Shown here in pieces: positions 35,537-44,911 of a stretch of DNA of 64,000 nucleotides (position 1 is its first letter; each line of letters opens with the position of its first letter). The notes below the pieces were generated by a model. It saw only the letters and a list, made by a program, of their open reading frames with translations, was not told where the DNA came from and did not search any database. The translations under genes and the position numbers were made by a program. This DNA comes from Streptomyces rimosus (GTDB lineage: Bacteria > Actinomycetota > Actinomycetes > Streptomycetales > Streptomycetaceae), in contig NZ_CP023688.1 of assembly GCF_008704655.1 (NCBI RefSeq), positions 5,881,501-5,945,500 on the forward strand. The letters are read 5' to 3'.

Positions 35537-37990
35537 TCACATCCCCGGCAAGTTCTCCCACCCCCCATAGGCCCCGGCGTACCCGTTCATACCCCCGTCC
35601 CCGCCGACGCCGCCGCCGATCCCGCCCCGGCCTCCGCCGACGCCGCCCATTCCGCCGCCCGTCCCGCCGTCGATGCCTCCGGTGGGCGGTTCCACGGTGG
35701 GCCAGTCCTCGGTGGGGCCGGTGGTCGGTTCGTGGGTCGGGTACGTCGGGTGGCTGGGGCCGGGGGCCGTGGTGGGGCCGGTGGTCGGCGGCTGGCCGGT
35801 GGGGCCGGTGGGCGGGGCGCTGTCGGTCGGGGACGCGGAGCTGCTGCTCGACGACTCGCCGGGGGTGCTCGGCTCCTGGGAGGGCGGCTGGTCCGCGCCC
35901 TCCTCCAGGTCCAGGTCGAAGTCCTTGACCGGCTTCCCCTCCAGGGCGTCGGCCGTGTACTGGGCCCAGATCCGGGCGGGGAAGCCGCCGCCGTTGATAC
36001 GGGTCAGGCCCGCGGCGCCGTACAGCGGCTTCTGCGCACCGGAGTCCGGGTCCTGCCCCAGGACGGCGACGACGGTGGCCAGCTCGGGCGTGTAGCCGGC
36101 GAACCAGGCGGCCCGGTCCTCCTCGGCGGTGCCGGTCTTGCCGGCCGCGGGCCGTCCGGCGGCGCGGGCCTCGGCGCCGGTGCCGCCGGGGCTCTCGATG
36201 ACGCTGCGCAGGATGGAGGTGGTGGTGTCCGCGGCGTTGCGCGGCACCGCGGTCTTCTCGCCGCGGTCCGGCAGCTCGACGGTCTCGCCGCCCTTGGTGG
36301 CCTTGGAGACGAGGCTGTACGCGCGCTGCTTGCCGTGGTTGGCGAGCGTCGCGTACACCTGCGTCATGTCCAGCACGCTGGGCGTGGCGGTGCCGAGCGA
36401 GATGGCGCCCTCGGAGGAGCCGAGGCTCGGCGTGTCCTTGGGGACGCCGAGGTCGATGGCGGTCTCCTTGACCTTCCGCGGCCCCACGTCCACGCCCATC
36501 TGCGCGTAGACGGCGTTGACGGACTTGTCGGTGGCGGTGGTGACGGTGATCGGGCCGTAGGAGCGGCCGTCCTCGTTCTCGGGCGAGAAGCCGGTACCCC
36601 GGCCGTTGCTGACGGCCTCGCGCTTGTTGGTGCCGTCGTAGACCGTGTTCGGGGTGATCTTGCGGCCGTCCTGGGTGACCGAGTTGTTGGCGACCGCGGA
36701 GGCGAAGACGATCGGCTTGAAGATCGAGCCGACCTGGTAGTCGCGGCGGGTGGCGCTGTTGACGTACTGCTTGGCGTAGTCGATGCCGCCGTACATGGCC
36801 ACGACGTTGCCGGTGGCGGGGTCGATGGAGGTGCCGCCGGCGCGTACGTACCGGTCCGCCTTCGAGGTGCCCAGTTCGTCCATCAGCCGCTCGTCCACCG
36901 CCTTGACCAGCGCGTCCTGCCGCTTCTTGTCGAGGGTGGTGGTGATGCGGTAGCCGCCGGCGGCCAGTGTCCGGTCGTCGATGATGTCGTTCTTGGTCAG
37001 ATAGTCGCGGACCGCCTCGACGAGGTAGCCGCGCTGCCCGGACAGGCCGGTCGGCGGCTTGGCCTTGCCCGGGGCGGGGAACTTCAGCGCCGCCCGTTCG
37101 GACTCGCCGATCCATTTCTTCTTGACCATGCCGTCCAGGACGTAGTTCCAGCGGTCCAGGGCGCGCTGCCGGTTCTCCGGGTGGGCGGCGACGTCGTAGG
37201 CGCTGGGCGCGTTGAGCAGGGTGGCGAGGTAGGCGCCCTCGGCGGTGGTGAGCTGGTCGGAGTTCTTGCTGTAGTACGCCTGCGCCGCGGCCTGGATGCC
37301 GTAGGCGTTGCGGCCGTAGTAGCTGGTGTTGAGGTAGCCCTCCAGGATCTCGGACTTGCTGCGCTCGCGGTCCAGCTTGATCGCGATGAAGAACTCCTTG
37401 GCCTTGCGGGTGAGGGTCTGCTCCTGCCCGAGGTAGTAGTTCTTCACGTACTGCTGGGTGATGGTCGAACCGGACTGCTTGCCCTTGCCGGTGACGGTGT
37501 TCCAGGCGGCGCGCAGCATGGCGACGGGGTCGACGGCGGACTCCGAGTAGAAGTCGCGGTCCTCGGCGGCCAGTACGGCTTCCTGGGTGGTCTTGGGTAC
37601 CTGGCTGAGCGGGACGTTCTCGCGGTTGACCTTGCCGTCGCGGGCGATCTGGCTGCCGTCCGCGTACAGGTAGACGTTGCTCTGCGCCTGCGCGGCCCGG
37701 TTGGCGGCGGGGATGGGGACGAGGAGGTACCCGGCGACCAGGCCGCCCGCGATCAGCAGCAGGATGAGCAGGAAGCCGCCCAGCACCATCCGCCAGGTGG
37801 GGATGACACGTCGCCAGCCGGTGCGCCTGGGGCGGGACTTGCCACCCTTCCCGCCGGCGCCGGAGCCGGAACCAGGGCCGGGCCCGGCCTCCTCCGGCGC
37901 GTCGCCGCCGGTCGAGGGCGCCTTGGAGCGCGCGGCCCACCTCGGAACGCGGGGACCGGCCTTGCCGTCCTGCTGCGGATCGTCGCTCAT
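35537..37990 (-). CDS. Bifunctional class A penicillin-binding protein
   Basis: 817 residues. A cytoplasmic Pro/Gly-rich tail (1-60) and one helix (about 66-90) are followed by the GT51 glycosyltransferase (about 115-300; catalytic EDRDFY and GSTITQQYVKN). The transpeptidase has Ser422-x-x-Lys (SIFK), Ser490-x-Asn (SVN) and Lys618-Thr-Gly. It polymerises and crosslinks peptidoglycan. The C-terminal 120 or so residues are a Ser/Pro/Thr-rich then Gly-rich disordered tail (TGGGMGGVGGG). GAGGAG lies upstream of the chosen ATG. Confidence 0.95.
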   Translation of the reverse strand: MSDDPQQDGKAGPRVPRWAARSKAPSTGGDAPEEAGPGPGSGSGAGGKGGKSRPRRTGWRRVIPTWRMVLGGFLLILLLIAGGLVAGYLLVPIPAANRAAQAQSNVYLYADGSQIARDGKVNRENVPLSQVPKTTQEAVLAAEDRDFYSESAVDPVAMLRAAWNTVTGKGKQSGSTITQQYVKNYYLGQEQTLTRKAKEFFIAIKLDRERSKSEILEGYLNTSYYGRNAYGIQAAAQAYYSKNSDQLTTAEGAYLATLLNAPSAYDVAAHPENRQRALDRWNYVLDGMVKKKWIGESERAALKFPAPGKAKPPTGLSGQRGYLVEAVRDYLTKNDIIDDRTLAAGGYRITTTLDKKRQDALVKAVDERLMDELGTSKADRYVRAGGTSIDPATGNVVAMYGGIDYAKQYVNSATRRDYQVGSIFKPIVFASAVANNSVTQDGRKITPNTVYDGTNKREAVSNGRGTGFSPENEDGRSYGPITVTTATDKSVNAVYAQMGVDVGPRKVKETAIDLGVPKDTPSLGSSEGAISLGTATPSVLDMTQVYATLANHGKQRAYSLVSKATKGGETVELPDRGEKTAVPRNAADTTTSILRSVIESPGGTGAEARAAGRPAAGKTGTAEEDRAAWFAGYTPELATVVAVLGQDPDSGAQKPLYGAAGLTRINGGGFPARIWAQYTADALEGKPVKDFDLDLEEGADQPPSQEPSTPGESSSSSSASPTDSAPPTGPTGQPPTTGPTTAPGPSHPTYPTHEPTTGPTEDWPTVEPPTGGIDGGTGGGMGGVGGGRGGIGGGVGGDGGMNGYAGAYGGWENLPGM

Positions 37991-38284
37991 GTCTGTAAGG
38001 ACTCCTCGGCCGCCGCCGACGGTTGTGCCGCGGGCGGATCGGTGACGTGTCGGGCGAATCGTGCCCATAGCCGGAAAAGGAACTGTCGCCCGATACGAAA
38101 CTCTCGCATCATGCCCTTCGGTCACGAGGGGCGGCGCGCACCTGTGACCGCTCCGTGACCGGCCGAATGGGGCGCTCGGCTCACTGGAACGGGTGAATAA
38201 ATGCGTGGCCGGGCCCGCGCCGCCGCACTAGGCTCCGGTGCCCGCGCCGGACCGGCGCGCGGTCGGGTACGGGAGGCACGGGAC

Positions 38285-39082
38285 GTGTTGTACGCCGCCG
38301 TAGCGGCCCGGAGCTTCCGGCGCTACGCCACCTACCGTATCGCCACCGCCTCCGGTGTCTTCACCAACACCGTCTTCGGCTTCATCATCGCCTACACCTA
38401 CATCGCCCTGTGGACCGAACGCCCCCACCTGGGCGGCTACGACCTGCCGCAGGCCCTGACCTACGCCTGGACCGGCCAGGCGCTGCTGGCCGCCACCGGG
38501 CTGCTGATGGGCGGCGGCATGGACGACCTCCAGGAGCGCATCCGCAGCGGGGACATCGCCGTCGATCTGCACCGGCCCGCCGACCTCCAGCTGTGGTGGC
38601 TGGCCGCCGACCTCGGGCGGGCCGCCTTCCAGCTGATCGGCCGGGGCCTGCTGCCGATGGCGGTGGGCACGCTCGTCTTTCCTTCGGCGCTGCCCGCCTC
38701 CGCGGCGACCTGGCTGCTGTTCCTGCTGTCGGTGGCGCTCGGCGTGGTCGTCGGCTTCGCGCTGCGCTACCTCGTGGCGCTGACGTCCTTCTGGCTGCTG
38801 GACGGCGCGGGCGTCTCGATGGTCGCCGGGCTGCTGTGCATGTTCTGTTCGGGGATGGTGCTGCCGCTGAACGTCTTCCCCGGCGCCTTCGGCGAGGTGG
38901 TCCGGCTGCTGCCCTGGTCCTCCATGCTCCAGGTGCCCGCCGACGTGCTGCTCGGCGTGCACGACGGCGCGGGCGTCGCGGGGGCGCTGGCCTTCCAGGC
39001 GGGGTGGGCGGCGGTGCTGCTCGCGGCCGGGCGGCTGCTGCAGTCCGTGGCGACGCGGAAGGTCGTGGTGCAGGGTGGCTGA
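38285..39082 (+). CDS. ABC-2 exporter permease (subunit 1)
   Basis: 265 residues with six predicted helices of the ABC-2 family (DUF990-like: MGGGMDDLQERIRSGDIAVDLHRPADLQLWWLAADLGRA). GTG 38285 has GGGAGG 8 nt upstream. It overlaps the second permease by 8 bp. Together with the ATPase two genes on, it forms a heterodimeric exporter of unknown cargo, possibly a drug or lipid. Confidence 0.88.
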   Translation: MLYAAVAARSFRRYATYRIATASGVFTNTVFGFIIAYTYIALWTERPHLGGYDLPQALTYAWTGQALLAATGLLMGGGMDDLQERIRSGDIAVDLHRPADLQLWWLAADLGRAAFQLIGRGLLPMAVGTLVFPSALPASAATWLLFLLSVALGVVVGFALRYLVALTSFWLLDGAGVSMVAGLLCMFCSGMVLPLNVFPGAFGEVVRLLPWSSMLQVPADVLLGVHDGAGVAGALAFQAGWAAVLLAAGRLLQSVATRKVVVQGG

Positions 39083-39941
39083 GGAGCGGGTGCGCGCCGG
39101 GGCGGCCGTACGGGAACGGGCCGGTGCGGCCGTGCGGATCGGGGAGGGGCTGCGGGCGTACGGGCTGATCGCGGCGATGTGGGTACGTTCCACGCTCGCC
39201 TACCGGACGTCCTTCCTGCTGACCGCGCTCGGCCACTTCGCCGCCACCGGCCTGGACTTCCTGGCCATCCTCCTGATGTTCTCGCACATCACCGTCCTCG
39301 GCGGCTTCACGCTGCCCGAGGTGGCGTTCCTGTACGGCACGTCCAACGCCGCGCTCGGCCTGGCGGACCTGGCCCTGGGCAGCATGGACCGGCTCGGCTC
39401 CCGGGTCCGCGACGGCACGATGGACGTGCTGCTCGTGCGCCCCGTACCGGTCTTCGCGCAGGTCGCGGCGGACCGCTTCGCGCTGCGTCGGCTCGGCAGG
39501 ATCACCCAGGCGGCGCTGGTGCTGGGCTGGTCGCTGACCCGGGTGGAGGTGGACTGGACGCCGGGCAGGGTGCTGCTGGTGCCGCTCATGCTGCTGAGCG
39601 GCACGGTGATCTTCGGGGCGGTCTTCACGCTCGGCGCCGCGTTCCAGTTCGTCGCCCAGGACGCGGCGGAGGTGCAGAACTCCTTCACGTACGGCGGATC
39701 GACGCTGCTTCAGTATCCGCCCGCCGTCTTCGCCAAGGACCTGGTGCGCGGCGTCACCTTCGTCGTGCCGCTTGCGTTCGTCAACTGGCTGCCCGCGCTG
39801 CGCCTGCTGGGCCGCGACGACCCGCTCGGGCTGCCGGGCTGGGTGGACTTCTGCGGGCCCGCGGTGGCGGCGCTGATGTGCGTACTGGCGTGGCTGGCCT
39901 GGCGGACGGGCCTGCGCAACTATCGGAGCACGGGGAGCTGA
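39075..39941 (+). CDS. ABC-2 exporter permease (subunit 2)
   Basis: 288 residues, also six helices, with MDRLGSRVRDGTMDVLLVRPVP as the counterpart of the cytoplasmic loop in subunit 1. The GTG start overlaps the upstream gene. The N-terminal 25 residues are Arg/Ala-rich. Function follows the operon: membrane half of an ABC-2 exporter. Confidence 0.88.
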   Translation: MAEERVRAGAAVRERAGAAVRIGEGLRAYGLIAAMWVRSTLAYRTSFLLTALGHFAATGLDFLAILLMFSHITVLGGFTLPEVAFLYGTSNAALGLADLALGSMDRLGSRVRDGTMDVLLVRPVPVFAQVAADRFALRRLGRITQAALVLGWSLTRVEVDWTPGRVLLVPLMLLSGTVIFGAVFTLGAAFQFVAQDAAEVQNSFTYGGSTLLQYPPAVFAKDLVRGVTFVVPLAFVNWLPALRLLGRDDPLGLPGWVDFCGPAVAALMCVLAWLAWRTGLRNYRSTGS

Positions 39942-39949
39942 GGGGCGGC

Positions 39950-40990
39950 ATGGGAGTCGGTACGCGGGACACGGCGCCGGGCGCCGGGCGCGAGGCGGAG
40001 CGGGACGCGGCGGACCGCCGCGCGGAGCCGGGATTCATCGAACTGGACGGCGTCGAGAAGGTCTTCCACGTACGGCGCAGAGCGGGGCGGCTGCGGCGGG
40101 TGCGGGAAGAGGTGCGGGCCGTCGACGGCATCAGCTTCAGCGTGCCGCGCGGCGCGATGGTCGGTTACATCGGCCCGAACGGCGCGGGCAAGTCCACCAC
40201 CGTCAAGATGCTGACCGGCATCCTGGTGCCCAGCGGCGGCCGGCTGCGGGTGGCGGGCATCGACCCCGCGCGCGAGCGCACCCGGCTCGCGCGCCGCGTC
40301 GGGGTGGTGTTCGGGCAGCGGACGACGCTGTGGTGGGACCTGCCGCTGAAGGACTCCTACGAGCTGGTGCGGCGGATGTACCGGGTGCCGGAGGCGGTCT
40401 ACCGCCGCAATCTGGAGCGCTGCGTCGAACTGCTCGGCCTCGGCCCGCTGTTGCCGGTGCCGGTACGTCAGCTCTCGCTCGGCCAGCGGATGCGCGGCGA
40501 CATCGCGGCGGCCCTGCTGCACGACCCGGAGGTGCTCTACCTCGACGAGCCGACCATCGGCCTGGACGTCATCAGCAAGGCGAAGGTCCGCGGCTTCCTG
40601 CGCGAGGTGAACGCGGAGCGCGGCACGACGGTCCTGCTGACCACCCACGACCTGACCGACATCGAGCAGTTGTGCCGCCGGGTGATGGTCATCGACCACG
40701 GGCGGCTGGTGTACGACGGCGGGCTGGACGGGCTGCACGCCGCGGGGCGCGGCGAACGGACCCTGGTGGTGGATCTGGAACGGGAGCTTCCGCCGATCGA
40801 GGGGGTGCCCGGTGCCCGTACGGTCAAGGTGGAGGGCCCGCGGCAGTGGCTGGCGTTCCCCGCGGCGCAGAGCGCGGCGCCGGTCGTCTCGGCGGTGGCG
40901 GAGCGCTATCCGCTGGTGGACCTGTCGGTGCGGGAGCCGGACATCGAGGATGTCATCTCCCGGATGTACGCGGACAGTAGAGCGCCGTAA
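39950..40990 (+). CDS. ABC-2 exporter ATPase
   Basis: 346 residues. Walker A GPNGAGKST (75-83), signature LSLGQRMRG, Walker B VLYLDEPTIGLD and the switch His (LTTHDLTDIE). A C-terminal extension (about 265-346) resembles the accessory domain of NodI/drug-type exporters. It lies 9 bp after the permease pair and powers it. Confidence 0.92.
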   Translation: MGVGTRDTAPGAGREAERDAADRRAEPGFIELDGVEKVFHVRRRAGRLRRVREEVRAVDGISFSVPRGAMVGYIGPNGAGKSTTVKMLTGILVPSGGRLRVAGIDPARERTRLARRVGVVFGQRTTLWWDLPLKDSYELVRRMYRVPEAVYRRNLERCVELLGLGPLLPVPVRQLSLGQRMRGDIAAALLHDPEVLYLDEPTIGLDVISKAKVRGFLREVNAERGTTVLLTTHDLTDIEQLCRRVMVIDHGRLVYDGGLDGLHAAGRGERTLVVDLERELPPIEGVPGARTVKVEGPRQWLAFPAAQSAAPVVSAVAERYPLVDLSVREPDIEDVISRMYADSRAP

Positions 40991-40995
40991 GGCAT

Positions 40996-41001
40996 TAATC
41001 T
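40996..41001 (+). promoter_or_regulatory. -10-like hexamer for the DUF1707 gene
   Basis: TAATCT, 6 nt, then ATG 41008; GGACAG about 18 nt upstream of it is a possible -35. A leaderless start is likely. Confidence 0.55.
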
Positions 41002-41007
41002 GAACGT

Positions 41008-41721
41008 ATGACTGACGAACTCCCCGATCTGCGCGCATCGGACGCCGACCGTGAGCGGGTCGCCGAGATCCTGCGCGAGGCCCTCGCCGAAGGCCGGCTG
41101 GAGATGGCGGAGTTCGACGAGCGGCTGACCGCGGCCTATCAGGCGCGTACGGTCGGCGCGCTGAAGCCGCTGGTGGCGGACCTGCCGCAGCCGCACGACG
41201 ACCGGACGGCGGCCACCCGCGCCGCCACCTCGGGAGCGCTGTCCTGGCGCGAGCGGATCGGCGGCGAGCCGACCTCCCGCGGCGCCTTCGCCTTCTGGAG
41301 CGGCTTCTCGCGCAAGGGGCGCTGGACGGTGCCCCGGGTCTTCACCGCCGGGGTGTTCCAGGCCGGCGGCGAGATCGACCTGCGGGACGCCTACTTCGAG
41401 GCCGGTGAGGTCACGGTGCGCTGCTTCGCGCTGATGGGCGGCATCGACGTCGTGGTGCCGCCGGGCGTCGAGGTGCAGGTGACGGGCTGGGGCTTCATGG
41501 GCGGCTTCGACAACGGCGACGGCGAGCCGGGGGACCCGGGCGCCCCGCGGGTGAAGATCACCGGGTTCGCGATGATGGCCGGGGTCGGGGTCCGGCGCAA
41601 GATGTCCAAGAGGGAGAAGGAACGGCTGAAGCTGGAGCGCGAGCGCCGGGCGGAATCGGCGCTTCCGCGGGAGCCGGGCCGGCGCGAGGTGCCGGACCGG
41701 CTGCGCAAGGAACTGGACTGA
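41008..41721 (+). CDS. DUF1707 protein with LiaF-like C-terminal domain
   Basis: 237 residues. The N-terminus (LRASDADRERVAEILREALAEGRLEMAEFDERLTAAYQARTVGAL) is a textbook DUF1707/SHOCT-like domain. The middle and C-terminus (GEIDLRDAYFEAGEVTVRCFALMGGIDVVVPPGVEV) resemble the LiaF/VraT cell-wall-stress domain. It ends in a charged KREKERLKLERERR stretch. There are no membrane segments. It probably senses or dampens envelope stress signalling; inferred from family. Confidence 0.85.
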   Translation: MTDELPDLRASDADRERVAEILREALAEGRLEMAEFDERLTAAYQARTVGALKPLVADLPQPHDDRTAATRAATSGALSWRERIGGEPTSRGAFAFWSGFSRKGRWTVPRVFTAGVFQAGGEIDLRDAYFEAGEVTVRCFALMGGIDVVVPPGVEVQVTGWGFMGGFDNGDGEPGDPGAPRVKITGFAMMAGVGVRRKMSKREKERLKLERERRAESALPREPGRREVPDRLRKELD

Positions 41722-41734
41722 GGGCGGGGCAGGC

Positions 41735-41879
41735 GGCTCACTGCGCCGCGGGAACCGGGAGACGGTTCGCGGCGTCGCCGGTATCGGCAGACGGCTCACG
41801 GCTCCGCCGGTTCCCTCGGACGGTTTGCGGCGCTGCGGGTGCTGTCGGACGGCTCACGGCGCCGTCGGCACCGTCCCCT
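41735..41879. repeat. 29-bp tandem repeat running over the SGNH hydrolase stop codon
   Basis: Five units with exact 29-bp spacing start at 41735, 41764, 41793, 41822 and 41851 (GGCTCACGGC or GGTTCGCGGC type). The hydrolase stop (41854-41856) lies in the last unit, and two other units contain the same stop triplet. Confidence 0.8.
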
Positions 41880-43182
41880 TGAGCTGCCGCAGGTCCACCG
41901 CTTCGGCCATCGCCCGGTAACCCGCGTCGCTCGGGTGCAGATGGTCGCCCGAGTCGTAGGCGGGCCGCAGCCGCAGCGGGTTGCCCGGGTCGCGCAGTGC
42001 CTTGTCGAAGTCCACGTACCGCTCGTAGACCTCCCCGGCGCGGATCTTCGCGTTGAGCGCCTGCCGTACGGAGTCGAGTTCCGCCCGATAGCCGCGGTGC
42101 CCGCCGAACGGGGTGAGCGTGCTGCCGATGACCTGGATGCCGCGCGCCCGCGCACGGCGCTCGATCTCCCGCATGCCGTCCGCCAGCTTCTCCGGGTCGA
42201 GTTGGCGCGGTGACTTGAACAGGTCGTTGAGGCCGATCTCCACGATCACCGTCCGTACGCCCGCGCGGGAGAGCACGTCGCGCTCCAGCCGCGACAGCAC
42301 GCTCGGTCCGCTGCTGACCGCCCAGCGGCTGCCGTCGGTCAGCAGGCGGTTGCCGCTGATGCCCTGGTTGAGGACGCCGTAACGGGGCGCGCCCGGCTCG
42401 GTGCGCAGCCGGGCGGCGAGGAAGTCCGGCCAGCGGTGGTTGGCGTCCGGGGTGGAGGTGTTGCCGTCGGTGATCGAGTCGCCGATGGCGACGACGGTGC
42501 CGCCGGTGTGCGGGCCGCGCACGTCCACGCCGGTCAGGTAGCGCCAGGAGGTGACCTTTTTGGTGTAGGCGGCGCCGGTGGTGTCCGCGGCCCGGTCGCC
42601 GTGCGCCAGGTAGGAGGTCTGGCGGGCGTGCGGGTGGCAGGTGACGGGGCCGGAGGGGGCGGGGGAGTAGGTGGTGACCAGCAGGTCGGCGGCGGCCGGC
42701 ACGGTCAGCCGGACCGGGTCGCTGGTGACCGCGCCGCCCGCCGGGACGGTCACGCCGGGCCGCCCCGAGAAGGTCAGCCGGCGCATGGTGCCGGGCGCGG
42801 CGGCCGGGGTGCCGGGTGCCGCGGCGCGGGCGAGGGAGGCGTGGCCGATGGTCAGCGGGCGGGTGCCGAGGAGGTTGGAGAGCTGGATACGGGCGCTGGT
42901 GCCGCCGATGCTGGTGTGCACCACGTTGCGGATGGACGTACCCGCGTAGCCGTCGAGGTTGCCGGGTTCGACGGCCGCCGCGGCGGCCGACCACGTACCG
43001 GCCCACCGTTCGGCGGCGGGCCCCGGTCTGCCGTCCTCGGAAGCCCCCTCGCCGTCGCCGCCCGGGACGAGCAGGAGCACGGCGGTGATCAGTGCGGCCA
43101 GCGCCACCAGCCCGGCGATCAGGGCACGGGCACCTCTGGCGGACAGGCGCCCGCCGACGGGCAGGCCCCCTCTGCTGGACAT
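41854..43182 (-). CDS. Membrane-anchored SGNH/GDSL hydrolase
   Basis: 442 residues. One helix near the N-terminus (about 18-40) makes it membrane-anchored or secreted. Residues about 60-210 form a beta-rich domain (AGTWSAAAAAVEPG; VVHTSIGGTSARIQLSNL). The SGNH lipase/esterase domain follows: Ser236 in AIGDSITDG, Gly in NQGISGNRLL, Asn in EIGLNDL, and Asp413/His416 in GDHLHPSDAGY. It hydrolyses an ester of unknown identity outside the cell. GGAGA precedes the ATG. Confidence 0.92.
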   Translation of the reverse strand: MSSRGGLPVGGRLSARGARALIAGLVALAALITAVLLLVPGGDGEGASEDGRPGPAAERWAGTWSAAAAAVEPGNLDGYAGTSIRNVVHTSIGGTSARIQLSNLLGTRPLTIGHASLARAAAPGTPAAAPGTMRRLTFSGRPGVTVPAGGAVTSDPVRLTVPAAADLLVTTYSPAPSGPVTCHPHARQTSYLAHGDRAADTTGAAYTKKVTSWRYLTGVDVRGPHTGGTVVAIGDSITDGNTSTPDANHRWPDFLAARLRTEPGAPRYGVLNQGISGNRLLTDGSRWAVSSGPSVLSRLERDVLSRAGVRTVIVEIGLNDLFKSPRQLDPEKLADGMREIERRARARGIQVIGSTLTPFGGHRGYRAELDSVRQALNAKIRAGEVYERYVDFDKALRDPGNPLRLRPAYDSGDHLHPSDAGYRAMAEAVDLRQLKGTVPTAP

Positions 43183-43428
43183 GCGGCACGGTCTCCTGGG
43201 GGACGCGGAACGGGGTGCTCCGGGCGGGCACAGGGCAGCGTGTAGCGGCGGCGTGGTCCGCCGTTCCTCATGCTGCCACGCGGGCCCGCCGCTTTGCCCG
43301 GCGGCCCGGCCCCGTGGACCGGACGCGGGAACTCGTGGTTCGCGGCCGGAGTAGGACACAGTTGAACGCACGTACCGGCACGGAGCGGGGCACCCGCCGA
43401 TACGTACGGTCCGATCGGGTGCGAGCGG

Positions 43429-44820
43429 ATGGAACGGATGGAACGGATGAAGACGGACGTGATCCCCGGCGGCGATACGGCCGCGGGAGCGGGCGGGACG
43501 CCGTCCGGCGGCGCGCACGCGGGCGGCGGCCGGGTCCGCGGCCCGGTACCGCCCGGCGGCTTCCCGTACAGCCCCGCTGACGAGGCGAAGCGGCGCGGCG
43601 TACGGCGCATGAAGACCCTGGCGACCTGTCTGCTGATCGGCGTCGCCCTGGTCTACGCCCTCGCCACCTGGGCGAAGGCCGCCGGGGCGGGCGGCTGGGC
43701 GGGCTATGTGGCGGCGGCGGCCGAGGCCGGCATGGTCGGCGCGCTGGCCGACTGGTTCGCGGTGACCGCGCTGTTCAAGCGCCCGCTGGGGCTGCCGATC
43801 CCGCACACCGCGATCATCCCGACGAAGAAGGACCAGCTGGGCGTGAGCCTCGGCGACTTCGTCGGCGAGAACTTCCTGTCCGGCGAGGTGGTACGGCAGC
43901 GCCTGCGCAAGGTCGGCATCGGCCGCCGGCTGGGCGCCTGGCTCGCCGAGCCGAAGAACGCCGACCGGGTGACGGCGGAGCTGTCCACCGCGCTGCGCGG
44001 CGCGCTGACCGTGCTGCGCGACTCCGACGTACAGGCGGTGGTCGGCGAGGCGATCACCCGGCGCGCCGACGCGCAGGAGGTGGCGCCGGGCCTCGGCAAG
44101 ATGCTGGAGAAGATCGTCGCGGACGGCGGCCACCGGCGGGTGGTGGACCTGGTCTGCGTACGGGCCCACGACTGGCTGGCCGAGCACAGCGACTCGGTGA
44201 TGACGGCGGTCTCCGGTGGCGCGCCCGGCTGGACGCCGCGCTTCGTGGACCGCAAGGTCGGCGAGCGGGTCTACAAGGAGCTGATGCGGTTCGTCACCGA
44301 GATGCGGGACATGCCCGAGCACCCGGCGCGCGGCGCGGTGGACCGTTTCCTGCGGGACTTCGCGAGCGACCTCCAGTCCGACACCGACACCCGCGAGCGG
44401 GTCGAGCGCCTGAAGTCGGAGGTGCTGGGGCGCGGTGAGGTGCAGGATCTGATCGCCTCGGCGTGGAGCTCGGTCCGCACCATGATCGTGGCGGCTGCGG
44501 AGGACGAGAACAGCGAGCTGCGGCTGCGCACCCGGGCGGCGCTGCTGTCGCTGGGGAAGCGGATGGCCGGGGACGGGCGGCTCCAGGGCAAGGTGGACGG
44601 CTGGCTGGAGGGCGCCGCGGTCTACGTGGTGACGACGTACCGCGACGAGATCACCTCCCTGATCACCGACACCGTGGCGAGCTGGGACGCCGAGCACACC
44701 TCGAAGAAGATCGAGGCGCACATCGGGCGCGACCTCCAGTTCATCCGGATCAACGGCACGGTCGTGGGCGCGCTCGCCGGGCTGTGCATCTACACGGTGT
44801 CGCGGCTGCTCGGCGGATAG
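43429..44820 (+). CDS. DUF445 family membrane protein
   Basis: 463 residues. Two membrane segments near the N-terminus (about 62-80 and 88-105) include the DUF445 signature AGMVGALADWFAVTALFKRPLGLPIPHTAIIP; a long helical domain follows, and a final helix (about 443-460) closes the protein. The role of DUF445 proteins is unknown. Three in-frame ATGs in a 9-bp repeat (43429, 43438, 43447) leave the exact start open. Confidence 0.88.
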   Translation: MERMERMKTDVIPGGDTAAGAGGTPSGGAHAGGGRVRGPVPPGGFPYSPADEAKRRGVRRMKTLATCLLIGVALVYALATWAKAAGAGGWAGYVAAAAEAGMVGALADWFAVTALFKRPLGLPIPHTAIIPTKKDQLGVSLGDFVGENFLSGEVVRQRLRKVGIGRRLGAWLAEPKNADRVTAELSTALRGALTVLRDSDVQAVVGEAITRRADAQEVAPGLGKMLEKIVADGGHRRVVDLVCVRAHDWLAEHSDSVMTAVSGGAPGWTPRFVDRKVGERVYKELMRFVTEMRDMPEHPARGAVDRFLRDFASDLQSDTDTRERVERLKSEVLGRGEVQDLIASAWSSVRTMIVAAAEDENSELRLRTRAALLSLGKRMAGDGRLQGKVDGWLEGAAVYVVTTYRDEITSLITDTVASWDAEHTSKKIEAHIGRDLQFIRINGTVVGALAGLCIYTVSRLLGG

Positions 44821-44899
44821 CGCGCGGGGCGCCGACCGGGGCGCGGGGCATCGGCCAGGGCGCGCGGCGCCGCCTCTGGAAGTCTTCCGCCGCAGGCCC

Positions 44900-44905
44900 T
44901 ACCGT
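44900..44905 (+). promoter_or_regulatory. -10-like hexamer for the sortase gene
   Basis: TACCGT, 6 nt, then GTG 44912, the same arrangement as at 34640. No ribosome site is visible. Confidence 0.5.
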
Positions 44906-44911
44906 GCCCGC

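Noticed and set aside
35732..38158. 808-codon open frame on the + strand opposite the penicillin-binding protein
   Set aside because: Composition and lack of any motif show it is a shadow of the PBP gene, which has all catalytic motifs in frame.
26198..41879. Possible CRISPR arrays at the tandem repeats
   Set aside because: Units are directly contiguous without unique spacers, the unit lengths differ between arrays, and no cas genes are present.
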